From contig NZ_JANHLK010000015.1 in assembly GCF_028682635.1 (NCBI RefSeq), forward strand, positions 62,001 to 126,000: a stretch of 64,000 nt of DNA, read 5' to 3'. The position numbers were made by a program, and so were the translations under genes. The notes under the pieces were generated by a model. That model saw nothing but the letters and a program-made list of their open reading frames with translations, had not been told where the DNA came from and did no database searches. Source of the stretch: Pseudomonas putida. Its GTDB lineage: Bacteria > Pseudomonadota > Gammaproteobacteria > Pseudomonadales > Pseudomonadaceae. Shown one piece after another: positions 8,616 to 17,597 of this stretch (within the stretch, counting starts at the first letter, position 1; every line of letters starts with the position of its first letter).

Positions 8616-9386
8616 TCAGGTGTTTTCCAGCAGGTTGTGCAACTCGACAAACTGCTGAGTCAACTTGTGCCGCGGATCGAGATGGATCAGCGGCGTATTC
8701 GCCTGGTGGGATTCGCGCATACGCACCGAGCTGGCCAGGTACACCGGCAGCACCGGCAGGCCCTCGGCGATCAGCTCATCGAGAATTTGCTGTGGCAGGC
8801 TGGCGCGGGCCTGGAACTGGTTGACGACGATGCCCTCGACTTCCAGCCCTTCGTTATGGTCTTCCTTGAGCTCTTCGATTTCCGCCAGCACACCGTATAG
8901 CGCCTGACGCGAGAAACTGTCGCAATCGAAAGGAATTAGCACACGATCGGCGGCAATCAATGCTGAAACAGCATAGAAATTCAAAGCAGGAGGGGTATCG
9001 AGGTAAATCCGGTCGTAATCCTCGTCCAGCTCTTCAAGCAATTTTCGCAGCTTGTTGATCTTGTGCTTGGCCTCAAGCTTTGGCTGCAGGTCCGCCAATT
9101 CGGCAGTAGCGGTCACGACATGAAGGTTTTCGAATGGGGTTTCGTAGATGTCGACCTGGTTCTTCCTGGAGAAAGGCCCGGAGGACAGGGTCTGCTTGAA
9201 GAAATCGGCTATACCCATCGGGATATCGTCACCGGTGAGGCCGGTCAGGTACTGAGTGGAGTTGGCCTGGGCATCGAGATCGACCAACAAGGTGCGATAA
9301 CCCTCGCTGGCGCTGACCGCCGCCAGATTGCAGGCAATACTGGATTTGCCCACGCCACCTTTCTGATTGAACACCACGCGCCGCAT
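8616..9386 (-). CDS. ParA/Soj-family ATPase (orphan)
   Basis: A 256-residue deviant-Walker ATPase. The Walker A motif is K9-G-G-V-G-K14-S15, and VDLDAQ (D36, D38) forms the switch region. ATG 9386 is preferred over upstream starts because GGAGG lies 9 bases before it and the protein then begins MRRVVFNQKGG. These proteins dimerise on ATP and position cargo along nucleoid or membrane. No parB, parS or chemotaxis partner is next to it, so its cargo is unknown. It is divergent from the aryl polyene operon. Confidence 0.85.
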   Translation of the reverse strand: MRRVVFNQKGGVGKSSIACNLAAVSASEGYRTLLVDLDAQANSTQYLTGLTGDDIPMGIADFFKQTLSSGPFSRKNQVDIYETPFENLHVVTATAELADLQPKLEAKHKINKLRKLLEELDEDYDRIYLDTPPALNFYAVSALIAADRVLIPFDCDSFSRQALYGVLAEIEELKEDHNEGLEVEGIVVNQFQARASLPQQILDELIAEGLPVLPVYLASSVRMRESHQANTPLIHLDPRHKLTQQFVELHNLLENT

Positions 9387-9740
9387 TGCAAAACCTCCGT
9401 GTATCAAAGAATGACCGAGTGTAGTGGTCCACGGCATGGCTTCGCTACCTCACAAACACAGGGACTACACGGTCATCAGCCTTTTCCTGCTGAAAAAGCC
9501 GCTGGCGCCTTATTGAACCGAGTTCAAAGCCGACAGACGGCCCATGAAAACGTGAATGATTGCCAATCGTTCAGTTTTTGCGAACTGACCGGTAAATCCC
9601 ACTGGGCAAAATGTAACCAGCATTTGCTACAGGTTCGCCGCACCGGGATAATGCGCACCACTCGGCGCCAAGCGCCACGTAGGGTGTGCCGTGCCAATGC
9701 GTCACTCACCGCGTCAGGAAGCCTGCAAGGGCGGGATTGA
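9387..9740. other. Intergenic control region between parA-like gene and aryl polyene operon
   Basis: A 354-base divergent gap. It contains a short inverted repeat TCAGTT/AACTGA (9571-9576 and 9583-9588) and one good sigma-70-like promoter pointing into the operon (listed separately). No RNA gene or convincing small gene was found. Confidence 0.6.
9624..9652 (+). promoter_or_regulatory. Candidate sigma-70 promoter for the aryl polyene operon
   Basis: TTGCTA (9624-9629), a 17-base spacer and GATAAT (9647-9652) form a near-consensus promoter about 90 bases upstream of the first operon gene at 9741. It is the only clear promoter before that gene. Confidence 0.5.
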
Positions 9741-10466
9741 ATGTCTGTGATCAATTTCAACATCGCCCAGTGGCGCGCTTGGGCCCCGGGGCTTGAAAGC
9801 GTGGATGACTGGCAGGCCTGGTGCCGGCAACCCTCGATGTTGCCGGGCAGCGATGCCGCACCCGATGTCTCGTTCCTGCCGGCCATGCAGCGTCGGCGGC
9901 TCAGCCGTCTGGCGCGGATGGCCTTCAGTGTCGGCTGGCCATTGGCCGAAGGTCGTCAGGACCTGCCATTGGTCTTTGTTTCCCGTCACGGCGAAACCCC
10001 ACGGACCTTCGATATTCTCAGCGACCTGGCCGTCGACCAGCCGCTGTCGCCGACCCAGTTCAGCCTGTCAGTGCATAACGCGATCATCGGCCTGTGGTCG
10101 ATCATGCGCGGTGAAACCAGCGAAATGACTGCCCTGGCCGCCGCTGGCGACGGCCTGGAGCACGGCATGCTGGAGGCCGCGGCCCTGCTGGCTGAAGGCG
10201 CACCCGCGGTATTGCTGGTGATCACCGAAGAGCAGCCACCGCAGGCCTATTCGACCTGGATCGACGATGTGCCCTTCCCCTATGCCGTCGGCCTGCTGAT
10301 TACCCCGGGCAATGACTGGCAGTTGACCCTGAACAGCGCCACGGATGCGTTGTCCAAAGCTCGCTGGCCTCACGCGCTGAATCTGTTGTGCACGCTGCTC
10401 GGCCCGCAAACCACCTGCCAACATGCCTGGAAAAATCGTGTATGGACCTGGCAACGCAGCCTGTGA
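9741..10466 (+). CDS. Beta-ketoacyl synthase-like chain length factor (aryl polyene)
   Basis: A 241-residue protein resembling the N-terminal half of a ketosynthase (ketoacyl-synt_2 type) and shorter than a full 400-residue enzyme. At the position of the nucleophilic Cys the sequence reads SVHNAIIGLW, with no Cys, so it should be catalytically inactive. In aryl polyene systems such a subunit (ApeC in E. coli naming, from memory) pairs with a true ketosynthase and sets chain length. First gene of the operon; its end overlaps the next start by 25 bases. Confidence 0.85.
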   Translation: MSVINFNIAQWRAWAPGLESVDDWQAWCRQPSMLPGSDAAPDVSFLPAMQRRRLSRLARMAFSVGWPLAEGRQDLPLVFVSRHGETPRTFDILSDLAVDQPLSPTQFSLSVHNAIIGLWSIMRGETSEMTALAAAGDGLEHGMLEAAALLAEGAPAVLLVITEEQPPQAYSTWIDDVPFPYAVGLLITPGNDWQLTLNSATDALSKARWPHALNLLCTLLGPQTTCQHAWKNRVWTWQRSL

Positions 10467-11254
10467 CTGAAAAAAACCGCGATGCCTATTATTGGCGGCT
10501 GCTGGCCACGGCCGCGAGCTTTGCCCTGTTCGGGCTGGGCGGCCTGTGCCTGCGCCTGGTGGTTTTCCCGCTGCTGGCCTGCCTGCCGGGTGATGCCCGG
10601 ACCCACCGGTTGCGCGCGCGACAAACCGTCAGCCGCTGCTTCTGGTTGTTCGTCCGGTTCATGGCCCGCACTGGCGTGCTGACCTACGAGATTCAAGGTG
10701 CGGACAAACTCGGGCGACCGGGCCAGATGATCATCGCCAATCATCCATCGCTGATCGATGTGGTGTTCCTGATCGGGCTGGTCCCCCACGCCAACTGCGT
10801 GGTCAAGCAAAGCCTTTGGGATAACCCGTTCACTCGCACCCCCCTGCGTCGCACCGAATACATCAGCAACGACGGCAGCATGGACATGCTCGATGCCGCC
10901 GCCGATGCGCTCAAACAAGGCCAGCCCCTGATCATCTTTCCCGAAGGCACCCGCACCCAGCCGGGCCAGGCACCCGCCTTTCATCGGGGGGGCGCGGCAA
11001 TTGCCCTGCGGGGTGCGAAAATTCTCACCCCCGTGGTGATCAAGGTCAGCCCGACCACACTGACCAAGGCCGAACCCTGGTATCGGATCCCCAAGCGCCG
11101 CGTACACTTCAGTATTCGCGTCGGGGCCGATATGGATCCCCAGACTTTCGCAGCGCTAGGCCCTGCCCCTCAGGCCTCGCGCAAGCTCAACGATTACTTG
11201 CATACCTATTTTACTAAGGAGCTCGCCAAAGATGAGCGATCTGCAGACTCATAA
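10442..11254 (+). CDS. Lysophospholipid acyltransferase-family protein (aryl polyene)
   Basis: A 270-residue PlsC-type acyltransferase with an N-terminal membrane helix (about residues 18-45). Its catalytic HX4D motif is NHPSLIDVV, and an acceptor motif FPEGTRT follows. ATG 10442 is preferred over 10388 because GGAAAAA precedes it and the product then begins MDLATQPVTEKN. In aryl polyene pathways this class is thought to esterify the polyene or a fatty acyl group to a glycerol- or sugar-based anchor. It overlaps its neighbours on both sides, indicating translational coupling. Confidence 0.85.
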   Translation: MDLATQPVTEKNRDAYYWRLLATAASFALFGLGGLCLRLVVFPLLACLPGDARTHRLRARQTVSRCFWLFVRFMARTGVLTYEIQGADKLGRPGQMIIANHPSLIDVVFLIGLVPHANCVVKQSLWDNPFTRTPLRRTEYISNDGSMDMLDAAADALKQGQPLIIFPEGTRTQPGQAPAFHRGGAAIALRGAKILTPVVIKVSPTTLTKAEPWYRIPKRRVHFSIRVGADMDPQTFAALGPAPQASRKLNDYLHTYFTKELAKDERSADS

Positions 11255-11507
11255 CCTGGTGCTGGAAATAAAAACCCTGATCATCGACGCCCTCGGCCTC
11301 GAAGACATCAGCGCCGACGACATCGGCGACGAGCAGACGCTGTTCGGCGAAGGCCTGGGCCTGGACTCGGTGGATGCCCTGGAACTCGGCCTGGCCATCC
11401 AGAAAAAATACGGCATCAAGATCGATGCCGACGCCAAGGACACGCGCAATCACTTCAGTAACGTGGCGAGCCTTGCGGCCTTCGTCACCGCAAAACAGGC
11501 AGCTTGA
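11232..11507 (+). CDS. Acyl carrier protein 1 (aryl polyene)
   Basis: A 91-residue acidic ACP with the phosphopantetheine serine S46 in GLDSVDALEL. It should carry starter or growing polyene thioesters for the type II synthase. The start overlaps the acyltransferase end by 23 bases. A second, different ACP follows 9 bases downstream; division of labour (starter loading versus elongation) is known for the ApeE/ApeF pair, but which is which cannot be told here. Confidence 0.9.
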   Translation: MSDLQTHNLVLEIKTLIIDALGLEDISADDIGDEQTLFGEGLGLDSVDALELGLAIQKKYGIKIDADAKDTRNHFSNVASLAAFVTAKQAA

Positions 11508-11516
11508 GACCGGACC

Positions 11517-11771
11517 ATGCAAACTCGTGACGACATTTTCATAACCCTGCGCGATGCCTTGGTCGAGCTGTTCGAACTGGACCCCGAACGGGTGAGCCTC
11601 GAATCCAACCTGTATCAGGACCTGGAAATCGACAGCATCGATGCGGTCGACCTGATCGATCACATCAAGCGCCAGACCGGCAAGAAGATCGCGGCCGAAG
11701 AATTCAAATCGGTGCGTACCGTCAGCGACGTGGTCGAGGCGGTCTACCGTCTGGTTCAACCGGCCGCATGA
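11517..11771 (+). CDS. Acyl carrier protein 2 (aryl polyene)
   Basis: An 84-residue ACP with the attachment serine S40 in LEIDSIDAVDLIDHI. Helix II (DLIDHIKRQTGKKI) is more basic than in ACP 1, suggesting a different partner set. Its stop overlaps the next gene by 4 bases (ATGA). Confidence 0.9.
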   Translation: MQTRDDIFITLRDALVELFELDPERVSLESNLYQDLEIDSIDAVDLIDHIKRQTGKKIAAEEFKSVRTVSDVVEAVYRLVQPAA

Positions 11772-12313
11772 GTCGACTGATCGGCCTCAGCCTGCTGCTG
11801 GCGGGCCTGCTATACCCTTTTGCGGTGTATTTCGGCATGGAGCATTTCGCGCCGTGGCAGTTCGGGCTGCTGCTGGGCAGCCTGTGGCTGGCCCGCGCGC
11901 TGACCGGCAAGCGACGACCGGGCAGCTTGTGGATGGCATGCGTGGCCATCCTGTTCTGCCTGTTGCTGGCGCTGTTCGACAGTCCGTCGCTGCTGCGTTG
12001 GTATCCGGTACTGATCAGTGGGTTCATGCTGGGACTGTTCGGGCTGAGCCTGAAATACGGCCCGCCGATGGTTGAACGCCTGGCCCGCCTGCGCGAAGCG
12101 CATTTGCCGGTCAAGGCCATCCGCTATACCCGCCAGGTGACTATCGCCTGGTGCGTCTTTTTCCTGTGCAACGGGATCTGCGCTGCAGCCCTGACACTGT
12201 GGGCGCCGCTGAGCTGGTGGATGCTGTACACCGGCCTGATCTCCTACGGATTGATAGGCCTGATGTTTGCCATTGAATGGCTGATACGACAACGGGTACG
12301 AGGCCGCCCATGA
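11768..12313 (+). CDS. Aryl polyene cluster membrane protein (COG4648-like)
   Basis: A 181-residue integral membrane protein with about five hydrophobic helices and no recognisable catalytic motif. It matches the COG4648-type membrane protein found in aryl polyene clusters between ACP and ligase genes. Its function is unproven; a membrane-anchoring or flipping role is inference. It has 4-base ATGA overlaps at both ends. Confidence 0.75.
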   Translation: MSRLIGLSLLLAGLLYPFAVYFGMEHFAPWQFGLLLGSLWLARALTGKRRPGSLWMACVAILFCLLLALFDSPSLLRWYPVLISGFMLGLFGLSLKYGPPMVERLARLREAHLPVKAIRYTRQVTIAWCVFFLCNGICAAALTLWAPLSWWMLYTGLISYGLIGLMFAIEWLIRQRVRGRP

Positions 12314-13989
12314 ACTGGATAAAACTTGAGCACCTGCTGCTCAAGGCCGAGCCGGAGCGTGCCGTGACGGCCGAACCGCAGCTCGATCACACACAATTGC
12401 GCGAGCAGGCCCTGCGCCTGGCCGCCAACCTGCAAAACCGCGGTGTGCGGCGCATTGCCGTGCACCTTGAAGACGCCGCCGACCTGGCGATTGCCCTGTT
12501 GGGCGCATGGCGTGCCGGGGTAGGCGTGCTGCTGCCGGCCGACCTGCAACCGCAGACCCGCCAGCGCTGGTCCGGTGAAGTGGATGTATGGCTCACCGAT
12601 CAGCCGGACGATGCACACCTGGGCGATTACCAGGATTCCCCCCTTGGCGCCGCCGCCCTCGACCTTGAAGGCTGCTCGCTGAGCCTGTGCACCTCCGGCT
12701 CCAGCGGCGAACCCAAGCGCATCGAAAAAAACCTGGGCCAACTGGTCAATGAAGTTGAGGCCCTGGAACAGCTGTGGGGCGCCGACCTGGGTTCGGCTTG
12801 CATCATTGGCAGCGTCGCCACCCAGCACATCTATGGCCTGCTGTTTCGGGTACTGTGGCCACTGTGCGCGGGGCGCCCGTTCGTGCGCAGGCAACTGGCC
12901 TTCCCGGAAGACCTGCAGCGCGCCAGTCGCGAGTACCCGGCCTTCGCCTGGGTGGCCAGCCCGGCCCTGCTCAAGCGCATGGGCGACAACCTCGACTGGG
13001 CAGCGCTGAGCGCGGTGCGTCGGGTATTTTCCTCCGGTGGCGCACTGCCAGCCGAGGCCGCGCAGCGCCTGCAACAACGCCTTCACCAATGGCCGACGGA
13101 AATTTTCGGCAGTTCGGAAACGGGCGGCATCGCCTGGCGCCAGGGTCAGTCCCTGTGGCAGCCCTTTGCCAACGTTCAGGTGAGCCAGGACGACCAGGGG
13201 GCCTTGCTCATCACCTCGCCCTACTTGCCTGACGGCCATATCGAGCACACGGCCGATGCCGCGCGAATTGCGGCTGACGGCCGCTTCGAACTGCTCGGAC
13301 GCCTGGATCGGATCGTCAAGCTGGAAGAGAAACGCATCTCGCTGCCGATGCTGGAGCAGGCGCTGATGGCCCACGACTGGGTGGCCGAAGCGCGCCTGGG
13401 TGTCGTTCAGGAAAACCGCGCCTCGTTGGGCGCGCTGGTGGTCCTGACTGACGCGGGCCTGCATGTACTGCGCAATCAAGGACGACGCACACTCACGGAA
13501 CAATTGCGGCAACACCTGAGCCTGCATTGCGAAACCCTGGCCTTGCCAAGGCGCTGGCGCCTGCTGCAACAACTGCCGCTCAACGCCCAGGGCAAACTGC
13601 CCCAGGCCGACGTCGAAGCCCTGCTGCTGGCGCCGCGCCCCAAGGCACCTGTGGTGCTCGAACAGGTCGAAGCCAACGGTGAGTGGAGCCTGCAACTGGC
13701 TGTACCCCCGGACCTTGCCTATTTCAGCGGGCACTTCCCTACCGCGCCGGTGCTGCCCGGTGTGGTGCAGGTGGAGTGGGCAATGCATCTGGGCCAACAG
13801 CTGATGAACCTGCCAGAGACATTCGCCGGCATGGAAGTGCTCAAGTTCCAGCAACTGATCCGTCCCGGCGATGAAGTCCAGTTGCACCTGCGCTTCGACC
13901 CGAGCCGCGGCAAACTGTATTTCGCCTATCGCAACGAAACCGCCACCTGCTCCAGCGGGCGGATCCTGCTGGTGGCGGCGCATGCATAA
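12310..13989 (+). CDS. Acyl-ACP ligase fused to ApeI-like dehydratase
   Basis: A 559-residue two-domain protein. Residues 1-440 are an AMP-forming ligase with the ATP-binding loop LCTSGSSGEPK and the FGSSETGGIAW segment; it should activate the aromatic starter and load it on an ACP. Residues 450-559 are a FabA/FabZ-type hot-dog domain with FSGHFPTAPVLPGV, catalytic His475 and the following VEWAM. These correspond to ApeH and ApeI, which are separate proteins in E. coli as I recall. ATG 12310 (MNWIKLEHLLLK) overlaps the previous stop by 4 bases. No stop or frameshift separates the domains. Confidence 0.88.
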   Translation: MNWIKLEHLLLKAEPERAVTAEPQLDHTQLREQALRLAANLQNRGVRRIAVHLEDAADLAIALLGAWRAGVGVLLPADLQPQTRQRWSGEVDVWLTDQPDDAHLGDYQDSPLGAAALDLEGCSLSLCTSGSSGEPKRIEKNLGQLVNEVEALEQLWGADLGSACIIGSVATQHIYGLLFRVLWPLCAGRPFVRRQLAFPEDLQRASREYPAFAWVASPALLKRMGDNLDWAALSAVRRVFSSGGALPAEAAQRLQQRLHQWPTEIFGSSETGGIAWRQGQSLWQPFANVQVSQDDQGALLITSPYLPDGHIEHTADAARIAADGRFELLGRLDRIVKLEEKRISLPMLEQALMAHDWVAEARLGVVQENRASLGALVVLTDAGLHVLRNQGRRTLTEQLRQHLSLHCETLALPRRWRLLQQLPLNAQGKLPQADVEALLLAPRPKAPVVLEQVEANGEWSLQLAVPPDLAYFSGHFPTAPVLPGVVQVEWAMHLGQQLMNLPETFAGMEVLKFQQLIRPGDEVQLHLRFDPSRGKLYFAYRNETATCSSGRILLVAAHA

Positions 13990-14716
13990 TCCCTGCGCCG
14001 TGGTGCCGGTCTACAACCACGAAACCGCGATCACCACCGTGGTCGATGCGCTGCTCGCCAGCCACCTGCCGTGCATTCTGGTGGACGACGCCAGCAGCCC
14101 GGCCTGCGCCAGGGTGCTCGATCAATTGGCGCAGCGCGACAACGTGCATCTGGTCCGCCTCGCCGCCAACCAGGGCAAGGGCGGAGCGGTCATGACCGGT
14201 TTTCGCGAAGCCTCGCGCCTGGGTTTCAGCCACGCCTTGCAGGTGGATGCCGACGGCCAGCACGACCTGCAGGATGTGCAACGTTTTATCGAACGCTCCC
14301 GCGCCCATCCCGAAGCCGTAGTCTGTGGCTATCCGCTCTACGATGACAGCGTGCCGAAGGGTCGTTTGTACGCCCGCTACCTGACCCACGTCATGGTCTG
14401 GATCAACACCCTGTCGTTGCAGATTCGCGATTCCATGTGCGGCTATCGCGTCTATCCCTTGCCGCCGGTGCTGGCGCTGATCGAATCGGCGAAGATCGGC
14501 AAGCGCATGGACTTCGACTCGGACATCCTGGTCCGCCTGGCCTGGCGCCGACTGCCGATGTTATGGCTGCAAACCAGGGTGCATTACCCGATGGACGGTG
14601 TTTCACATTTCCGCATGTTCCACGACAACGTGCTGATTTCGAGCATGCACACCCGGTTGTTCTTCGGCATGTTATTGCGCTCGCCGGTGATTCTCTGGCG
14701 ACGGTGGCGCCCATGA
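13982..14716 (+). CDS. Family 2 glycosyltransferase (aryl polyene)
   Basis: A 244-residue GT-A enzyme. The N-terminal VVPVYNHE and LVDDASS motifs and the metal-binding VDADGQHD define GT2. No long C-terminal membrane region is present. It probably transfers a sugar to the lipid anchor of the polyene; donor and acceptor are unknown. ATG 13982 overlaps the ligase end by 8 bases. Confidence 0.85.
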   Translation: MHNPCAVVPVYNHETAITTVVDALLASHLPCILVDDASSPACARVLDQLAQRDNVHLVRLAANQGKGGAVMTGFREASRLGFSHALQVDADGQHDLQDVQRFIERSRAHPEAVVCGYPLYDDSVPKGRLYARYLTHVMVWINTLSLQIRDSMCGYRVYPLPPVLALIESAKIGKRMDFDSDILVRLAWRRLPMLWLQTRVHYPMDGVSHFRMFHDNVLISSMHTRLFFGMLLRSPVILWRRWRP

Positions 14717-15654
14717 GCGTCAATAAGGAGCACTGGGCCGATCGCGAGGAACGCGGCAGCTTCTGGCTGATGAAATTCACCGCCGTCGCCGCCAAACTGC
14801 TGGGTCGTCGACTGCTGAGCCCGTTGCTGTACGGCATCGTCCTGTACTTTTTCCTGTTCGGCCGCAGTGCCCGCCACAGTGCCTGGCAGTACCAGCAACG
14901 GCTCGCCGACTGGAGCGGTCGCGACGAACTGCGCCCGAGCCATTGGCGAGTGTTCGGCCAGTTCATGGCTTTCGCCGACTCCCTGCTCGACAAGCTCGAC
15001 GTGTGGAACGGCAAGCTGAGCATCGAGCAGATCGAAATCATCGACCCGGCGCTGCTGCGCAACCAGCTGCGCGGCACCCGCGGGCAAATGCTCGTGGGCG
15101 CTCACCTGGGCAATCTCGAAGTCTGCCGCGCCCTGGCGGAGATCGGCGAACGTGTCACCATGAACGTGCTGGTGCACACCAAGCATGCCGAACGCTTCAA
15201 TCGCTTGCTGGGCGAAGCCGGTGCGACCAATCTGCGGCTGATCCAGGTCAGTGAGCTGGACCCGGTGATCATGCTGCAACTGCACGAACGCCTGGAACGC
15301 GGCGAATGGCTGGCGATTGCCGGCGACCGCGTGCCGCTGCACGGCGGGCGTAGTGTGACGGTGGACTTCCTGGGTCACCCGGCAAAATTCCCGCAAGGGC
15401 CGTGGCTGCTGGCCGGGCTGCTGAAATGCCCGGTCAACCTGCTGCTGTGCCTGAAGAAGCCCGATGGCGACTATCGACTGACCCTCGAGCCCTTCGCTGA
15501 CGCGATCGCCTGGAAACGCAGCGACCGTGAACAGGTCATTCATCAGTGGGCCTCCCGCTATGCCGAGCGCCTGAGTCACTATTGCCTCGAAGCGCCTCAG
15601 CAATGGTTCAACTTTTACCCTTTCTGGAAGACCGATGACGACGCCAACGCTTGA
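14713..15654 (+). CDS. LpxL-like acyltransferase (aryl polyene)
   Basis: A 313-residue membrane-anchored lipid A late-acyltransferase-like enzyme. A hydrophobic stretch lies near residues 35-50, and the HX4E motif HLGNLE fits the LpxL/HtrB family. It should move an acyl chain from ACP to a lipid or glycolipid anchor. ATG 14713 is chosen because it overlaps the glycosyltransferase stop (ATGA). The 3' end overlaps the ammonia-lyase start by 20 bases. Confidence 0.85.
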   Translation: MSVNKEHWADREERGSFWLMKFTAVAAKLLGRRLLSPLLYGIVLYFFLFGRSARHSAWQYQQRLADWSGRDELRPSHWRVFGQFMAFADSLLDKLDVWNGKLSIEQIEIIDPALLRNQLRGTRGQMLVGAHLGNLEVCRALAEIGERVTMNVLVHTKHAERFNRLLGEAGATNLRLIQVSELDPVIMLQLHERLERGEWLAIAGDRVPLHGGRSVTVDFLGHPAKFPQGPWLLAGLLKCPVNLLLCLKKPDGDYRLTLEPFADAIAWKRSDREQVIHQWASRYAERLSHYCLEAPQQWFNFYPFWKTDDDANA

Positions 15655-17179
15655 GCCTGTAATCTTCGGCGAACGCCCTTTGCGCATCGACGATGTGCTG
15701 GCCCTGGCCAACCGCCAGGCGCCGGCGCAATTGCAGGGCGACCCGCCGTTCCGCCAGCGCATCGCCAAAGGCGCGCAGTTCCTCGATTCCCTGCTGGACA
15801 AGGAAGGCGTGATCTACGGCGTGACCACCGGCTACGGTGATTCCTGCGTGGTCGCGGTGCCGCTGCATCACGTCGAGGCCTTGCCGCGTCATCTGTACAC
15901 CTTCCACGGCTGCGGCCTGGGCAAGCTGCTGGACGCGCAGGCCACCCGCGCGGTGCTGGCGGCCCGTTTGCAGTCGCTTTGCCAGGGTGTGTCCGGGGTG
16001 CGCGTGGAACTGCTGGAACGCCTGCAGGCGTTCCTTGAACACGACATTTTGCCGCTGATCCCGGAAGAAGGTTCGGTGGGCGCCAGCGGCGATCTGACGC
16101 CGCTGTCGTACGTCGCCGCCACACTGTCCGGCGAGCGTGAAGTGATGTATCGCAGCGAGCGCCGGCAAGCCGCCGATGTGCACCGCGAACTTGGCTGGCA
16201 GCCGCTGGTGCTGCGGCCCAAGGAAGCCCTGGCGCTGATGAATGGCACCGCGGTGATGACCGGGCTCGCCTGCCTGGCCTACGCCCGCGCCGATTACCTG
16301 CTGCAACTGGCCACGCGCATCACCGCGCTGAATGTGGTGGCGCTGCAAGGCAACCCGGAGCATTTCGACGAGCGCCTGTTCGCCGCCAAACCGCACCCGG
16401 GGCAGATGCAAGTCGCCGCGTGGCTGCGCAAGGACCTGGCCATCGACGCACCGACCGCGCCGCTGCATCGCCTGCAGGACCGCTACTCGCTGCGTTGCGC
16501 GCCCCATGTACTCGGCGTGCTGGCCGACAGCCTGAACTGGCTGCGCTCGTTCATTGAAATCGAGCTCAACAGCGCCAACGACAACCCGATCATCGATGCC
16601 GAGGCCGAGCGCGTGCTGCATGGCGGGCACTTCTACGGCGGGCACATCGCGTTCGCCATGGACAGCCTGAAAAACCTCGTGGCCAACGTCGCCGACCTGC
16701 TCGATCGACAACTCGCCCTGTTGGTGGATGAGCGCTACAACCACGGCTTGCCGAGCAACCTGTCCGGCGCCACGGCCGACCGCGCCATGCTCAACCACGG
16801 CTTCAAGGCCGTGCAGATCGGCACCAGCGCCTGGACCGCCGAAGCACTGAAAAACACCATGCCCGCCAGCGTGTTCTCGCGCTCCACCGAGTGCCATAAC
16901 CAGGACAAAGTGAGCATGGGCACCATCGCGGCCCGTGATGCGATCCGCGTGCTGGAGCTGACCGAGCAGGTCGCCGCCGCGACCTTGCTGGCCGCCAATC
17001 AAGGCGTGTGGCTGCGCGCCCAGGCCGAGGATGCACGGCCGCTGCCACCGGCCCTGGCGGCCATGCACGAAGCACTGGCCAAGGATTTTCCGCCGGTCAT
17101 CGAAGACCGCGCGCTGGAAGGCGAATTGCGCCTGTGTCTGCAACGAATCGCCGCACAACACTGGAGGCTGCATGCGTAG
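15635..17179 (+). CDS. HAL/PAL/TAL-family aromatic amino acid ammonia-lyase
   Basis: A 514-residue lyase with the self-forming MIO cofactor tripeptide A150-S151-G152 (GSVGASGDLTPL) and catalytic Tyr61 in IYGVTTGYG. Removing ammonia from Tyr, Phe or His would give coumarate, cinnamate or urocanate. By eye the substrate-selectivity pair aligns to F90-H91, unlike the canonical Ser-His of HAL, His-Leu of TAL or Phe-Leu of PAL. Inside this operon it most likely makes the aryl starter rather than degrading histidine, and no hut genes are near. Substrate is not settled by sequence alone. Confidence 0.85.
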   Translation: MTTPTLEPVIFGERPLRIDDVLALANRQAPAQLQGDPPFRQRIAKGAQFLDSLLDKEGVIYGVTTGYGDSCVVAVPLHHVEALPRHLYTFHGCGLGKLLDAQATRAVLAARLQSLCQGVSGVRVELLERLQAFLEHDILPLIPEEGSVGASGDLTPLSYVAATLSGEREVMYRSERRQAADVHRELGWQPLVLRPKEALALMNGTAVMTGLACLAYARADYLLQLATRITALNVVALQGNPEHFDERLFAAKPHPGQMQVAAWLRKDLAIDAPTAPLHRLQDRYSLRCAPHVLGVLADSLNWLRSFIEIELNSANDNPIIDAEAERVLHGGHFYGGHIAFAMDSLKNLVANVADLLDRQLALLVDERYNHGLPSNLSGATADRAMLNHGFKAVQIGTSAWTAEALKNTMPASVFSRSTECHNQDKVSMGTIAARDAIRVLELTEQVAAATLLAANQGVWLRAQAEDARPLPPALAAMHEALAKDFPPVIEDRALEGELRLCLQRIAAQHWRLHA

Positions 17180-17597
17180 CAAGGGAGTGCTTCACACCGA
17201 TACACAAATCGTCGTGCCGTTCTTCGACGTCGACCGGATGAACGTCGTCTGGCACGGTCATTACGTCAAATACCTGGAAATCGCCCGCTGCGCATTGCTC
17301 GACAAGATCGGCCACAACTACACGGCGATGTCCGAGTCGGGTTATGCGTGGCCGGTGATCGACCTGCAATTGCGCTACGTACGCGGTGCGGAGTTCGGGC
17401 AGAAGCTCAACGTGCGCGCCAATCTGGTGGAATGGGAGAACCGGTTAAAGATCAACTACCTGATCAGTGACCTGGAAACCGGCGAGCGCCTGACTCGCGC
17501 CGTGTCCGTGCAGGTCGCCGTCGACATGAGCAATCGCGAAATGCAATTGGCTTCGCCCAAGGTGTTCACCGATGCCGTAGCGAGGGCTCTACCATGA
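17172..17597 (+). CDS. Hot-dog thioesterase, 4HBT type (aryl polyene)
   Basis: A 141-residue single hot-dog domain. The Asp-containing FFDVDRMNVVWHGHYVKY stretch (D19, D21) matches the 4-hydroxybenzoyl-CoA thioesterase active-site helix. It likely releases or edits the acyl chain from ACP or CoA. ATG 17172 has CTGGAGG just upstream and overlaps the lyase stop by 8 bases. The following gene overlaps by 4. Confidence 0.88.
   Translation: MRSKGVLHTDTQIVVPFFDVDRMNVVWHGHYVKYLEIARCALLDKIGHNYTAMSESGYAWPVIDLQLRYVRGAEFGQKLNVRANLVEWENRLKINYLISDLETGERLTRAVSVQVAVDMSNREMQLASPKVFTDAVARALP

Noticed and set aside
12244..13983. 579-codon minus-strand frame opposite the ligase-dehydratase fusion
   Set aside because: Mirror of a well-supported enzyme gene; composition typical of antisense frames.
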